Assembly: GCF_030403745.1 (NCBI RefSeq)
Contig: NZ_JAQMWP010000018.1
Span: forward strand, 124,001 to 188,000
Direction: 5' to 3'
Length of the DNA: 64,000 bases
From: Streptomyces sp. S.PB5
Lineage (GTDB): Bacteria > Actinomycetota > Actinomycetes > Streptomycetales > Streptomycetaceae
Both the position numbers and the translations under genes were made by a program. Shown here piece by piece: positions 1-8,929 of this stretch; position 1 is the stretch's first letter, and each line of letters begins with the position of its first letter. A model generated the notes under the pieces. It saw only the letters and a list, made by a program, of their open reading frames with translations. It ran no database searches and was not told the origin of the DNA.

Positions 1-668
1 TGACCACTGTCCTGATCGCGGACGACCAGCCTCTGCAGCGCATGGGCTTCCGCATGCTCATCGAGGGCACCCCCGGCCTGACCTGCGTCGGCGAGGCCGG
101 GCACGGTGCGCAGGCCGTCCGCATGGCAGCCGAACTGCGCCCCGACGTCGTCCTGATGGACATCCGCATGCCTGGCATGGACGGCCTGGAGGCAACCCGC
201 CGGATCACCGCAGGCGGCGGTCGGACCCACATCCTCATCGTGACCACCTTCGACCTCGACGAGTACGCCCACGACGGACTGCGCGCCGGAGCCAGCGGCT
301 TCCTGCTCAAGGACGCTCGCCCCGAGGAGATCGTCTCCGGCATCCACGCGGTCGCAACAGGCGACGCCGTCGTGGCCCCCAGCCTGACCCGGCGCCTGCT
401 GGACGCCTACGCCCACCAGGTCCTCGCCCCGGCCGGCGCCCCTGTCGTCGAGGACCCCCGGCTGGCCACGCTCAGCGGCCGTGAGCGGGAGGTGCTCATG
501 GCCATCGGCAGGGGCTGGAACAACGCAGAGATCGCCGAACGGCTCGTCCTGACCGAATCCACGGTGAAGAAGCACGTGGGCCGGGTCCTTGCCAAGATCG
601 GAGCGAGGGACCGCATCCAGGCCGTGATCACCGCGTACGACGCGGGACTGGTTCGCACGAAGCCGTAG
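1..668 (+). CDS. NarL/FixJ (LuxR-type) response regulator, first base cut off
   Basis: Two-component response regulator of about 222 residues. The reading frame is open from the first base, and the window opens with 'tg accact', so the start codon (ATG or GTG) almost certainly has its first base just outside. The receiver domain has the acidic pair D8-D9, the likely phosphoacceptor D54 in VVLMDIRMPG, a Thr in IVTTFD and the conserved Lys in LLKDARPEE. The C-terminus is a LuxR helix-turn-helix (LSGREREVL ... NNAEIAERLVLTESTVKKHV). The partner kinase is probably immediately upstream, outside the window. The gene converges with the histidine kinase at 732, which belongs to a different, OmpR-type system. 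Target genes cannot be read from the sequence. Confidence 0.95.
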   Translation, partial: TTVLIADDQPLQRMGFRMLIEGTPGLTCVGEAGHGAQAVRMAAELRPDVVLMDIRMPGMDGLEATRRITAGGGRTHILIVTTFDLDEYAHDGLRAGASGFLLKDARPEEIVSGIHAVATGDAVVAPSLTRRLLDAYAHQVLAPAGAPVVEDPRLATLSGREREVLMAIGRGWNNAEIAERLVLTESTVKKHVGRVLAKIGARDRIQAVITAYDAGLVRTKP

Positions 669-731
669 CAGGTCCGCCACGAAGTCGCTCACGGGTCTCC
701 GCCGTGGTCACCGGCAGGGAGACTTCAGGGG

Positions 732-2186
732 CTAGGGAAGCAGCACGGTGAAGCGGGCACCTTCGCCGGGCGCCGTCCTGAGTTCTACGCGGCCGCCGTG
801 GGCTCCCAGGATCGCGGCGGTGATGGCCAGTCCGAGTCCGGTGCCGCCGCGGGAGCGGGAGCGGGCCTCGTCGACCCGGTAGAACCGGTCGAAGATGTTC
901 GGCGCGGCCTCCAGCGGCACGCCGGGACCTTGGTCGACCACTTCCAGTACGACGCGGCTGCCCGGCTCCAAGCTTCCCGCCACGGCCACGGGAGGTTCGG
1001 GCACCGTGACGGGCATGCCTACGCGGACGTGCACGGGAGTGCTGGGCGGGGTGTGGGCCATGGCGTTGCTGACGAGGTTCGTGATCACCTGACGCATCCG
1101 GTGTTCGTCCACGGTGACCCGGATCGGCTTTTCGGTGCTTTCCAGGATCAGCGGCCGCTCCGGGTCGCGGGCCCCGGCGTCGTGCACGGCGTCCTCGACG
1201 AGCGTGCAGATGTCGAGTTCGACCAGGTCAAGGGCGCGTTCCTGGTCGAGCCGGGCGAGCAGCAACATGTCGTCCACAAGGCGGCTCATCCGGATCGCCT
1301 CGTCTTCGATCCGGACCATCAGCCGGTCCACGTCGGCCCGGTCCGGCGCGCCGCCGCAGCGGTTGAGCTCGGCGAAGCCACGGATCGATGTCAGCGGGGT
1401 GTTGAGCTCGTGCGAGGCGTCCGCCACGAATCTGCGCAGCCGCTCCTCGGACCGTTCCCGTTGGCGCAGTGCGGAGGAAAGCCTGCTGAGCATGGTGTTC
1501 AGGGCGCCACCGAGCCGGCCGACCTCGGTGTGGGCATCCGACGCCACCCGCAGCTCGAGGTTGCCGCCGGCGATGTCCTCCGCCGTCTTCTCGATCTTGG
1601 TCAAGGGTCGCAGTCCAAGCAGTACCAGCAGGAACCCGACCCCGCCGACGATGAGCAGCAGAGCGGTCCCGACCCCGATCTCGATCCAGATCAGCTGCGT
1701 CACGGTCGCCTCGGTGGTCTCCGTCGACTGTGCGGCCACGATGATCCGCTGTCCGTCGGCCATCTCCCGCCTGGACACCACGACGCGCCAGTCGCCGCCG
1801 CCCTGCTTGTCGGCAACTGTGAACGGGTGCTCCTCGTACCGGTCGACGGTGGTCGAGTTGATCACCGGCAGGGCCGGCCCCGCCGTGGGCAGCTGGGCGG
1901 ACAGCTCCGGCTTCCCGTTGGTGTACAGCACGTGGAGCGCGAACTCTGTGGGCAGACCGGTGGAGTTGCGCCGGTCCTCCGGCGACGGCTTCAACTGTCC
2001 CGGGCGGCCGTCCACCTGTTGCACGAGGACCCTGAGCTGGTTGTCCATCCGGGCGATCATGGAATCGCGGATCATCACGACGCTCGCGGCCCCGATGGCG
2101 CCCAGGCCGAGGGCGGCCAGCACCAGTAACGCCGCAACCAGGCGCGCCCGTAGGGTCCACGGTCTGCGCCACCGGTTCTTGCTCAT
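732..2186 (-). CDS. Two-component sensor histidine kinase
   Basis: Membrane histidine kinase of 484 residues. It has an N-terminal transmembrane helix (about 15-38), a periplasmic sensor region (about 40-165), a second helix (ALLLIVGGVGFLLVLLGL), a HAMP linker, a HisKA domain with the phosphoacceptor H259 in ASHELNTPL, and a HATPase domain (NLVSNAMAHTP, DQGPGVP, GTGLGLAI). The ATG at 2184-2186 is chosen because it overlaps the stop of the regulator upstream as ATGA, a typical translational-coupling arrangement; the frame is open further upstream but that DNA encodes the regulator. It forms a pair with the OmpR-type regulator and seems to be last in a leftward operon headed by two glycosyltransferases. 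The signal sensed is unknown. Confidence 0.96.
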   Translation of the reverse strand: MSKNRWRRPWTLRARLVAALLVLAALGLGAIGAASVVMIRDSMIARMDNQLRVLVQQVDGRPGQLKPSPEDRRNSTGLPTEFALHVLYTNGKPELSAQLPTAGPALPVINSTTVDRYEEHPFTVADKQGGGDWRVVVSRREMADGQRIIVAAQSTETTEATVTQLIWIEIGVGTALLLIVGGVGFLLVLLGLRPLTKIEKTAEDIAGGNLELRVASDAHTEVGRLGGALNTMLSRLSSALRQRERSEERLRRFVADASHELNTPLTSIRGFAELNRCGGAPDRADVDRLMVRIEDEAIRMSRLVDDMLLLARLDQERALDLVELDICTLVEDAVHDAGARDPERPLILESTEKPIRVTVDEHRMRQVITNLVSNAMAHTPPSTPVHVRVGMPVTVPEPPVAVAGSLEPGSRVVLEVVDQGPGVPLEAAPNIFDRFYRVDEARSRSRGGTGLGLAITAAILGAHGGRVELRTAPGEGARFTVLLP

Positions 2187-2902
2187 CGTTCTTCCCTGGG
2201 CAGCCGCAGTGAGTAGCCGACGCCCCGGACGGTATGGATCAGCGATGGTTCCACCGAGTCGATCTTGCGGCGCAGATAGCTGATGTACGACTCGACGATC
2301 CGGCCGTCCCCGACGAATTCGTAGCTCCACACCCGGTCGAGGATCTGCGGTTTGCTGACCACCCGTTCGGCGTTGACCATGAGGTACCGCAACAGGTTGA
2401 ACTCGGTGGGCGACAGCCGGACCAGCCGACCGGCCCGGTGGACCTCGTGGGCGTCCTCGTCGAGCACGAGATCGGCGTACCGGAGGGTGCCGTCGTCCTG
2501 CGGGACGTCGGTGCCGCTGCCTGTGCGCCGCAGGATCGCCCACAGCCGTAACACCACTTCTTCCAGGCTGAACGGCTTGGTCACGTAGTCGTCGCCGCCG
2601 GCTGTCAGGCCCGCGATCCGGTCTTCCACGGCGCCCCGGGCGGTCAGGAAGAGCACCGGCAACCGGTCATGCAAGGTACGGAGGTTGTGGGCGAGGCTGA
2701 AGCCGTCGGTGTCGGGCAGCATCACGTCCAGAATGACGATGTCCGGCCGTACACGCCGGGCCGTGGCCAGCGCTTCGGCTCCGCAGTTCGCCGCGTGCAC
2801 GGAGAACCCGCTCAGCCGAAGCGCTGCCGACAGCAGCTCCAGGATGTTCGGTTCGTCGTCGACTACCAGGACGGTCGTCTCGCCACGTTGATGCTGGTCC
2901 AC
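2183..2902 (-). CDS. OmpR/PhoB-family response regulator
   Basis: DNA-binding response regulator of 239 residues. The receiver has D15-D16, the phosphoacceptor D59 in DIVILDVMLPDTDG, Thr in LFLTARG and Lys in YVTKPFSLEE. The C-terminal winged helix (LSPTEFNLLRYLMVNAERVVSK ... RIVESYISYLRRKID) is of the OmpR type. The start is a GTG at 2900-2902 with no clear Shine-Dalgarno sequence, and the GTG lies in the loop of a perfect 12-bp inverted repeat (see 2888-2916). It is translationally coupled to the kinase downstream (ATGA) and begins 49 bp after the GT39 gene, so it probably shares that operon. It may control envelope glycosylation genes, by position only. Confidence 0.95.
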   Translation of the reverse strand: MDQHQRGETTVLVVDDEPNILELLSAALRLSGFSVHAANCGAEALATARRVRPDIVILDVMLPDTDGFSLAHNLRTLHDRLPVLFLTARGAVEDRIAGLTAGGDDYVTKPFSLEEVVLRLWAILRRTGSGTDVPQDDGTLRYADLVLDEDAHEVHRAGRLVRLSPTEFNLLRYLMVNAERVVSKPQILDRVWSYEFVGDGRIVESYISYLRRKIDSVEPSLIHTVRGVGYSLRLPREER

Positions 2903-2916
2903 TTGACCAGCATCAA
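2888..2916 (-). repeat. Perfect 12-bp inverted repeat with regulator start codon in its loop
   Basis: TTGATGCTGGTC at 2888-2899 and its exact reverse complement at 2905-2916 flank a 5-nt loop. On the minus strand the loop reads AAGTG and contains the GTG start of the OmpR-type regulator. In RNA this would form a stable hairpin around the start codon. It could limit translation, act as a weak intra-operon terminator between the GT39 gene and the regulator (no T tract follows), or be a dyad operator. Confidence 0.8.
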
Positions 2917-2951
2917 CGACAAACCTGGGAACTTGCTGGGAACGCTGTGAA

Positions 2952-4865
2952 TCAGGCGTCGGTGCACTCGTACAGTGTCCCGTTCTGGCCCGCGGTGAGC
3001 ACAGGATGGCAGTTCTGCTTGATCCATTTGGTCCGCTCGATGAGCGTCTTTGCGTCCGTGTTCATCATCCCGCCGCCCGTGAGCACGAACCGCAGCCTGC
3101 CCTCGCGCACCCAGGTGGACAACTGGTCCACCGAGGGCACCGGGTCCTTGCCGTCGAACCCGCCCATGCCGACCACGCTCTGGCTGGTCGCGACGATGTA
3201 CACCCCCGCGGCCTGGGAGCCGCCCTCGACCGCCAGCGTGATCCCCGCTCCGGACGAATGCGACTTGGCGTAGGACAGGATCTTGCGTTGCTCCGCCGTG
3301 AGTTCCCCGCTGTCCCAGCCGGCAGGCATCACCTCCTCCACCGGCCCCGCGGCCGGCAGGCTCGGGGTGCCAGCGGTGGAGACCGAACCGGCAGCGGACC
3401 ACACGGCGGGTGCCAGCAGCACCGCGCCGAGCCCGAGCGCGATTCCCGCCTTCGGGACCTTGCGTAGCACCAGGGCCAGGATTGCCACCAGTGCGACCAG
3501 CACCACCGCGTAACGCAGCCAGCCGTGCCATGAGGTGTCCCGGGAGATGAGCACCCACGCCCATGCCGCGGTCACCGCGACGCCGGCGGGCAGCATGAAC
3601 CGGCCCAGTCCGTGGCGCTCTTGGTACTTCTGGAACGCCCACACGGTGCCTGCGCCGACCAGTGCGCCGATCGCGGGTGCCATGAGCGTGGTGTAGTACG
3701 GGTGGAAGACGCCCTTCTGGTTGCTGAACACGAGCGCGTTCACCAGGAGCCAGCCGCCCCACAGCACCCAGCCTGCCCGGTGGGCGGGGTCCGCTGGGTC
3801 GCTGCGGCGCAGCCGCCGGAAGCCGAGCAGCGCCGCGAACGCCAGCGCGATCAGCGCCAGCGGCAGCAGCCAGCTGATCTGCCCGCCGACCGCGTCGCCG
3901 AACATCCGGCCCGCACCGGGCGGGCCGCCGAACGAGGCACCGCCTGCGCCGGGGCCGCCCCCGCCGGGGCCGCCTGCGCCGCCGGTGGCAGCCGCCCCGC
4001 CGGTGCCGTTCCCATCACCGCCGAACACGCGGCCGAGCCCGTTGTAGCCCAGGATCAGGTCCAGGGCCGTGCCGTCCGTGCTGCCGCCGACGTAGGGCTT
4101 CTTACCCGGCCACAGTCCGCATGCGGCGACCCACCACAGTGAGCTCGCCAGCAGCACCACGGCCGCACCGGCCAGGTCGAGCACCTGACGGCGCCAGTGC
4201 GCCTTGCTGCCGGCCAGGTACGCGGCGAAGAAGGCGGGAAGGACGATGTACGCGGCCGCCATCTTCGCCAGGAAGCCGCAACCGATCAGGAAGGCCGTGA
4301 ACAGCAGCCACTTCGTCCGTGTGTGTGGTTCCAGTGCTTTGATCGCGCGAGTGATGGTGCAAGCCGCCGCGACGAGCGTGAGGACGAGCATGGTGTCGGT
4401 GTTGTTGGTGCGGGTGATCGCCACGGTGACCGGCGTGAGCGCGAAGACCAACGCGGCGATCAGTGCGGCCTTCTCACCCGCCCACATCCGGACCGCCCGG
4501 TGCAGCAGGAAGATCGCCGCGACGCCTTCGACCACCTGCGGCAGCAGCACGGACCACTGGTGGAAGCCGAAGATCTTCACCGAGACCACCTGCGGCCACA
4601 GCGCCAACGGCGGTTTGTCGATCGTGACCGTACCGGCCGGGTCGAACGAACCGAACAGGAAGTTCGTGAAGTTCGACGACATCGACTTGACCGCGGCCGT
4701 GTAGTACGTGTTGCCCCAGCTGTCGGTCCACAACACCCAGCCGTACAGCACCGTCCCGAGTACGAGGATCGCGATGAGCGCGTACGCCGGCCAGGGCCGG
4801 GGACGTTGCCGTGTCGGTGCAATGTGCACTGTCTGCTGCGCGTGACCGGTATCGGCGGCGGTCAT
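2952..4865 (-). CDS. GT39-type membrane glycosyltransferase (ArnT/PMT-like)
   Basis: Polytopic membrane protein of 637 residues. It starts MTAADTGHAQQ with an ATG at 4863-4865 that overlaps the upstream stop as ATGA. Features of the dolichyl-phosphate-mannose or ArnT-like GT39 family include the early acidic extracytoplasmic loop (YYTAAVKSMSSNFTNF ... DPAGTVTIDKPP), many hydrophobic helices and a C-terminal soluble domain with VVGMGGFDGKDP. A Gly/Ala/Pro-rich low-complexity insert occupies roughly residues 278-320, after LDLILGYNGLGRVFGG. This matches the YkcA/B type of actinobacterial and Bacillus transferase that uses a polyprenyl-phosphate sugar. The adjacent GT2-GtrA protein would make and flip that donor. 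The acceptor is unknown. Confidence 0.9.
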   Translation of the reverse strand: MTAADTGHAQQTVHIAPTRQRPRPWPAYALIAILVLGTVLYGWVLWTDSWGNTYYTAAVKSMSSNFTNFLFGSFDPAGTVTIDKPPLALWPQVVSVKIFGFHQWSVLLPQVVEGVAAIFLLHRAVRMWAGEKAALIAALVFALTPVTVAITRTNNTDTMLVLTLVAAACTITRAIKALEPHTRTKWLLFTAFLIGCGFLAKMAAAYIVLPAFFAAYLAGSKAHWRRQVLDLAGAAVVLLASSLWWVAACGLWPGKKPYVGGSTDGTALDLILGYNGLGRVFGGDGNGTGGAAATGGAGGPGGGGPGAGGASFGGPPGAGRMFGDAVGGQISWLLPLALIALAFAALLGFRRLRRSDPADPAHRAGWVLWGGWLLVNALVFSNQKGVFHPYYTTLMAPAIGALVGAGTVWAFQKYQERHGLGRFMLPAGVAVTAAWAWVLISRDTSWHGWLRYAVVLVALVAILALVLRKVPKAGIALGLGAVLLAPAVWSAAGSVSTAGTPSLPAAGPVEEVMPAGWDSGELTAEQRKILSYAKSHSSGAGITLAVEGGSQAAGVYIVATSQSVVGMGGFDGKDPVPSVDQLSTWVREGRLRFVLTGGGMMNTDAKTLIERTKWIKQNCHPVLTAGQNGTLYECTDA

Positions 4866-6103
4866 ACGTTTCCCTTTTCCTGTTTGAAGACCCAGCCACG
4901 CAGCAGGACGAACCGGCCGGCTGTGCCGAGCACGGACGCGCCGAGCAGCACGACCAGTTCGAGGAGACGCGAGGGTTCGGCCACTGCCGCGTGCAGAACC
5001 AGCAGCGCGGTCGATGTGAAGGCGTAGTAGAGGCCGAAGACGATGAGCCCTTGCAGGTGCGCTCTGCCGGACGAGCCACGGGAGCCGAGGAACGTGAACC
5101 GCCGGTTGGCCTCGGTGTTGAACATCGTGGTGACCACGAGCGCCAGCAGATTGGCCGCCAACGGGTGCATCGTCGGCCGCAGGAGCGCGTAGAGCAGCAG
5201 GGTGACCGCGGTGGAGACGAGGCCGATCGTGCCGAACGACAGCACTTGCCAGACCAGACCCGGGTCCCGTCGCGACAACACCGCGTCCGGGTGGGCCGCT
5301 TGGGGTTCCGGACGCCGCGGCAGGCCGGCGACTCTCGCGGTGCCGGCGGCCTTCGCCCGCGCCACCCGGATCAGACCCCGGATGTCCTCGAGCGCGGTCG
5401 ATCCGATCCTGACCCGGGTGTCGATGTCCTCGACCCAGTCGACCGGAACCTCGTGCACCCGCAGTCCGTTGTGCTCGGCCAGCAGCAGCAGTTCGGTGTC
5501 GAAGAACCAGTTGTCGTCCTTGATGTGGCCGAGCAGCGGGCGGATCACGTCGGTGCGCGCGGCCTTGAAGCCGCACTGGGCGTCGGAGAACTTCGCGCCG
5601 TGGCTGAGCCGGATGAGCGCGTTGTAACCCCGGGAGATCAGCTCACGCTTCGGGCCGCGCACGGTCCTCGCGCTCGAGGCCAGCCGCGAGCCGATCGAGA
5701 CGTCCGAGTGGCCGTTGACCAGTGGAGCCACCAGGGGCAGCAACGCGTCGAGGCCGGTCGACAGGTCGACGTCCATATAGGCCACCACGTCGGCGTCGCT
5801 CCATTGCCACGCGGTGCGCAGGGCCCGGCCACGGCCCTTCTCGTCGAGATGCAGCACACGAACCCGATCCGATGCCTCGGTCAGCTCGTTGGCGATCGCC
5901 AGGGTGGCGTCGGTGCTGGCGTTGTCGACGATGGTGATGGTCCACTCGAACGGCAACTGTTCGCCCAGATACGACGTCAGGACGTCCACGCAGCCGCGCA
6001 GCGCGCGTTCCTCGTTGTACACCGGGATCACGACGTCGACCGTGGCGGTCTTGGTCGCACCGGTCAGGTCCGGCGGTGTCGCCGGGGCAGGGGTGCCAGT
6101 CAT
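4862..6103 (-). CDS. Fused GT2 polyprenyl-phosphate glycosyltransferase and GtrA flippase-like protein
   Basis: Two-domain protein of 413 residues. The N-terminal half is a GT2 enzyme of the DPM1/GtrB type (DVVIPVYNEERAL, IVDNASTDAT, the metal-binding acidic motif YMDVDLSTG, and the NWFFDTELLLLAEHNG and VPVDWVEDIDTRV segments). The C-terminal part, from about residue 285, has four membrane helices of the GtrA family (LLYALLRPTMHPLAANLLA, FNTEANRRFTF). It probably makes and translocates a polyprenyl-phosphate sugar for the GT39 enzyme downstream, with which it overlaps by 4 bp. I chose the ATG at 6101-6103 because longer in-frame starts would run into the divergent gene's leader. The ribosome site is weak, so the start is less certain than the product. 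Confidence 0.92.
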   Translation of the reverse strand: MTGTPAPATPPDLTGATKTATVDVVIPVYNEERALRGCVDVLTSYLGEQLPFEWTITIVDNASTDATLAIANELTEASDRVRVLHLDEKGRGRALRTAWQWSDADVVAYMDVDLSTGLDALLPLVAPLVNGHSDVSIGSRLASSARTVRGPKRELISRGYNALIRLSHGAKFSDAQCGFKAARTDVIRPLLGHIKDDNWFFDTELLLLAEHNGLRVHEVPVDWVEDIDTRVRIGSTALEDIRGLIRVARAKAAGTARVAGLPRRPEPQAAHPDAVLSRRDPGLVWQVLSFGTIGLVSTAVTLLLYALLRPTMHPLAANLLALVVTTMFNTEANRRFTFLGSRGSSGRAHLQGLIVFGLYYAFTSTALLVLHAAVAEPSRLLELVVLLGASVLGTAGRFVLLRGWVFKQEKGNV

Positions 6104-6219
6104 GACCACAGGTGTGCCAGGCGTACCCGCAAGCAGCCTGGACGGGACCTGAAAGAAGCCTGGGAATCCGCGAGTTCGACTCCCAGGCAACTCGCACAAA
6201 CGCGTCCTACGGTCGCGGC

Positions 6220-7560
6220 GTGTCAGCAGCATCGGAATCCGTCGAGAGCGACGAGAAACAGACGCGAACATCCCGCCGAGTGGGACTGATGGCTACAGCG
6301 GTCGTGCTAGCAGTCGTGGTCAGGGTCGCCATGTTCGACCACGAGTCCACCGACTACAAGTTCTTCGTCAAGGGCTGGTACGAATTCATTTCCACACACG
6401 GTGGATTCGGAGCGCTCAAGTACAGCTTCGCCGATTACAACGTCCCTTATCTGTACCTGATAGCGGCATTGACCTATCTGCCGATACCCGCACTCACCGG
6501 GATCAAGATCATCTCGGTGGCGTTCGACCTCGTACTGGCGTACTTCACCTACCGCATCGTCGCGCTGCGCCACACCGACCGCCGGCTGCCGGCACTGGCT
6601 GCCCTCATCGTGCTGTCCCTCCCCACCGTGGCGGCCAACAGCGCGATGTGGGGACAGGCCGACTCCATCTACGCCGCGTTCGGCCTCGGCGGCGTGTACT
6701 TCCTCCTGCGCCGGCGGCCATGGCCGGCCGGCGTCTTCTTCGGCCTGTCACTGGCCTTCAAGCTGCAGGCGGTCTTCTTGTTCCCGCTGCTCTTGGTCCT
6801 CGCTTTGAAGAAGTGGATCCCCTGGCGGGTACTGATGGCCGTCCCCGGGGTCGTCCTGCTCCTTGACGTGCCGGCGCTGCTGGTCGGAGCACCCATAGGG
6901 CGCCTGCTGTCGGTCTATGCGGACCAGACGAGCTCGTACACGCAGCTGTCCCTGCACGCGCCGTCGATCTACCAGTTCCTCCCGGCGAGCGCCGACGCGG
7001 AGGTGATCCGGCCCATCGGTATCGCGGTGACCGGGCTGGTGATTCTCGGGTTGTGCCTGGGCGTACTGCTCAGCCGAGTCAGGCTGACGACAGCGAAAGT
7101 CGTACTGCTGGGAGCAACTTCGGCCGTCCTCGTGCCGTTTCTCCTGCCGTCGATGCACGAGCGCTACTTCTACCTGGCCGAGGTGCTCACCGTGATCGCG
7201 GCGTTCCATCTGCCGCGTCGCCTCTGGTACGTGCCCGTCCTTGTGCAGGTGGCCTCGCTTCTCGCCTATCTGCACGTGCTGTTCCCGGCAGAGGATTCAT
7301 CGCCCCCGGGAGACCTGCCAGGAGGGACCAGCCTTCCCGGCGGAGGGGCCATGCCGGGCGGTACGACAGGCGAGATGCCGAGCGAGATGCCGGCCGGGAT
7401 GCCGAACCCGTTCGCGCCCACCCTGGAATTCCGGATCCTCGCTGCCCTCATGGCGGTTGCGGTCGTATCCGTGGCATGGACGGCATTCTGCGAGTTCCGG
7501 CGAGACTCCCCGTTGGGACCGCCCGAAACACAAACTCACGATGCGCTGAGTACACGGTGA
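6220..7560 (+). CDS. GT87/Gpi18-like membrane mannosyltransferase-type protein
   Basis: Polytopic membrane protein of about 446 residues. An early Asp-containing loop (FDHESTDYKFFVKGW) follows the first helix, then WGQADSIYAAFGLGG and LAFKLQAVFLFPLLL, which are hallmarks of the COG5542/DUF2029 family of polyprenyl-dependent transferases. MHERYFYLAEVL is another typical late motif. Between the last two helices lies a Pro/Gly/Met-rich linker with repeated GG-x-P and EMP units (about residues 362-395). The GTG at 6220 is my start because the true coding signal begins near it; an ATG at 6289 is the alternative. It diverges from the GT2-GtrA gene and probably belongs to the same envelope glycan pathway. 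Product and acceptor are unknown. Confidence 0.85.
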   Translation: MSAASESVESDEKQTRTSRRVGLMATAVVLAVVVRVAMFDHESTDYKFFVKGWYEFISTHGGFGALKYSFADYNVPYLYLIAALTYLPIPALTGIKIISVAFDLVLAYFTYRIVALRHTDRRLPALAALIVLSLPTVAANSAMWGQADSIYAAFGLGGVYFLLRRRPWPAGVFFGLSLAFKLQAVFLFPLLLVLALKKWIPWRVLMAVPGVVLLLDVPALLVGAPIGRLLSVYADQTSSYTQLSLHAPSIYQFLPASADAEVIRPIGIAVTGLVILGLCLGVLLSRVRLTTAKVVLLGATSAVLVPFLLPSMHERYFYLAEVLTVIAAFHLPRRLWYVPVLVQVASLLAYLHVLFPAEDSSPPGDLPGGTSLPGGGAMPGGTTGEMPSEMPAGMPNPFAPTLEFRILAALMAVAVVSVAWTAFCEFRRDSPLGPPETQTHDALSTR

Positions 7561-7611
7561 TCCACCAGGTTCCACCACGGAATTCCACGACCGACCGGAG
7601 GGAGTCAAATC

Positions 7612-8259
7612 ATGTATGTGGCAGCCGCCGACCAGCCAGGGGGTCTCACCGGCCTGGTGATGGACACCATGGACCAGCTGGGCGGACCGGGCGCGGCGCT
7701 CCTCGTCGGCATCGACAACATCTTCCCGCCGATGCCGAGCGAACTGGTGCTGCCCCTGGCCGGTTTCGCCGCGAGCCAGGGCACCATGAGCCTGTTCATG
7801 GCGCTGTTCTGGACCACCCTCGGCTCCGTCGCCGGCGCCCTGCTCACCTACTGGCTGGGCGCCTGGCTCGGCCGTGACCGCGTCCGTTCCCTGATCAACC
7901 GTGCGCCCCTGATGAAGCCGTCAGACTTCGACCGCACCGAACGCTGGTTCCTCAAACACGGCACGAAGGCGGTCTTCTTCGGCCGGATGGTGCCGCTGTT
8001 CCGCAGCCTCATCTCGCTTCCTGCGGGCGTCGAACGGATGCCTGTGCTCCGGTTCCTGTGCCTGACCACGCTCGGCAGCTTGATCTGGAACGCCGGCTTC
8101 GTCGTGACCGGCTACCAGCTGGGCGCCAACTGGCAGGACGTGGACGCGTACGCGGGCGTCTTCCAGAAGGTGGTCATCGTAGTCGTCGCAATGGCAATCG
8201 TCGTGTTCGTGGCGGTCCGGATGCGTGAACGGAGACGAAGCGATGGCAATGTCCAGTAG
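7612..8259 (+). CDS. DedA-family membrane protein
   Basis: Membrane protein of 215 residues in the DedA (SNARE-associated/VTT) family, whose members are undecaprenyl-phosphate or lipid transporters/flippases. Diagnostic motifs are NIFPPMPSELVLPLAG near residue 40 and FFGRMVPLFRSLISLPAG near 125, whose acidic and Arg residues are conserved in the family. It ends with a hydrophobic helix and a basic tail. A good ribosome site (GGAGG, 7597-7601 region) precedes the ATG. It follows the GT87-like gene by about 50 bp on the same strand. A role in recycling the lipid carrier used by the neighbouring glycosyltransferases is plausible but is inferred from position. Confidence 0.94.
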   Translation: MYVAAADQPGGLTGLVMDTMDQLGGPGAALLVGIDNIFPPMPSELVLPLAGFAASQGTMSLFMALFWTTLGSVAGALLTYWLGAWLGRDRVRSLINRAPLMKPSDFDRTERWFLKHGTKAVFFGRMVPLFRSLISLPAGVERMPVLRFLCLTTLGSLIWNAGFVVTGYQLGANWQDVDAYAGVFQKVVIVVVAMAIVVFVAVRMRERRRSDGNVQ

Positions 8260-8345
8260 CGGGTGGCTTGTTGAACTGGTCGGCTGCGCGGGACGCCGAC
8301 AGAGCGGTGGTCGGAGCCAACTGCCGTGCGGAGTCCTGTTTGCGA

Positions 8346-8369
8346 CGGGGCCGACCGCGGTCGGCCCCG
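8346..8369 (+). terminator. Perfect GC palindrome, probable terminator after dedA
   Basis: A 24-bp perfect palindrome (core GGGGCCGACC at 8347-8356 and its complement) lies about 90 bp after the DedA stop codon. There is no T tract, as is common for Streptomyces terminators. Apart from this, 8260-8575 shows no gene. Confidence 0.55.
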
Positions 8370-8575
8370 CCAGCGCTCAAAAGGCGGAGTTCGGGGGCGT
8401 GTTGGGAGCAGGCGGGAGCAGCCGCCACGAAACGGCCGCCCAGACGTCGCGGACGCGCCGACTGTCCCATCGAGCGCAGCGGCCCCGGCGCTGCAGGATT
8501 CCGGAAATGACACCGACTCGACCGAGACATGACTGACAAGTCATCTCAATTGGCGCTCAAAGACGGGGGAATGCG

Positions 8576-8929
8576 TTGGCCGGTCTGGAGCAGCAACGGT
8601 TGAATACCGCCGTGGAGAGCACCTGGACACCGGCCCATCAAGCGGTGGAGAACGAGGACGCAGAGACCTTGGCTCAGCTGCTGGCCGAGGGAGCCGACCC
8701 CGACGAGGTGTGCGACAACATGACCCTTCTGACGCATGCCATTGACGCTGAAGGCGATGGGGCCCTGCAGAGCGGCGTCCCACTGACTGTGCATACCACC
8801 GCTGTGCTCCTGGCCTTCGGTGCTGACCCGCAACTCCCGGGGCCTGACGGGCAAAGGCCCATGGACCTGGCCCTTCACTATGACCACGACCTGGCAGTCA
8901 GGCTTTTGCAACGGCACATCAGCGGGTGA
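8576..8929 (+). CDS. Small ankyrin-repeat protein
   Basis: Protein of 117 residues with two or three ankyrin-like repeats: TPAHQAVENEDAETLAQLL-AEGADPD, a middle degenerate unit ending in AVLLAFGADPQ, and GQRPMDLALHYDHDLAVRLL. Ankyrin repeats mediate protein binding, so it is probably cytoplasmic, and no partner can be named from the context. The start is a TTG at 8576 with a GGGGGA ribosome site 5 nt upstream; an ATG at 8571 is in another frame. No signal peptide or membrane helix is present. The 3' end abuts a transposase remnant (8929-9283), so a neighbouring gene may have been lost. Confidence 0.75.
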   Translation: MAGLEQQRLNTAVESTWTPAHQAVENEDAETLAQLLAEGADPDEVCDNMTLLTHAIDAEGDGALQSGVPLTVHTTAVLLAFGADPQLPGPDGQRPMDLALHYDHDLAVRLLQRHISG

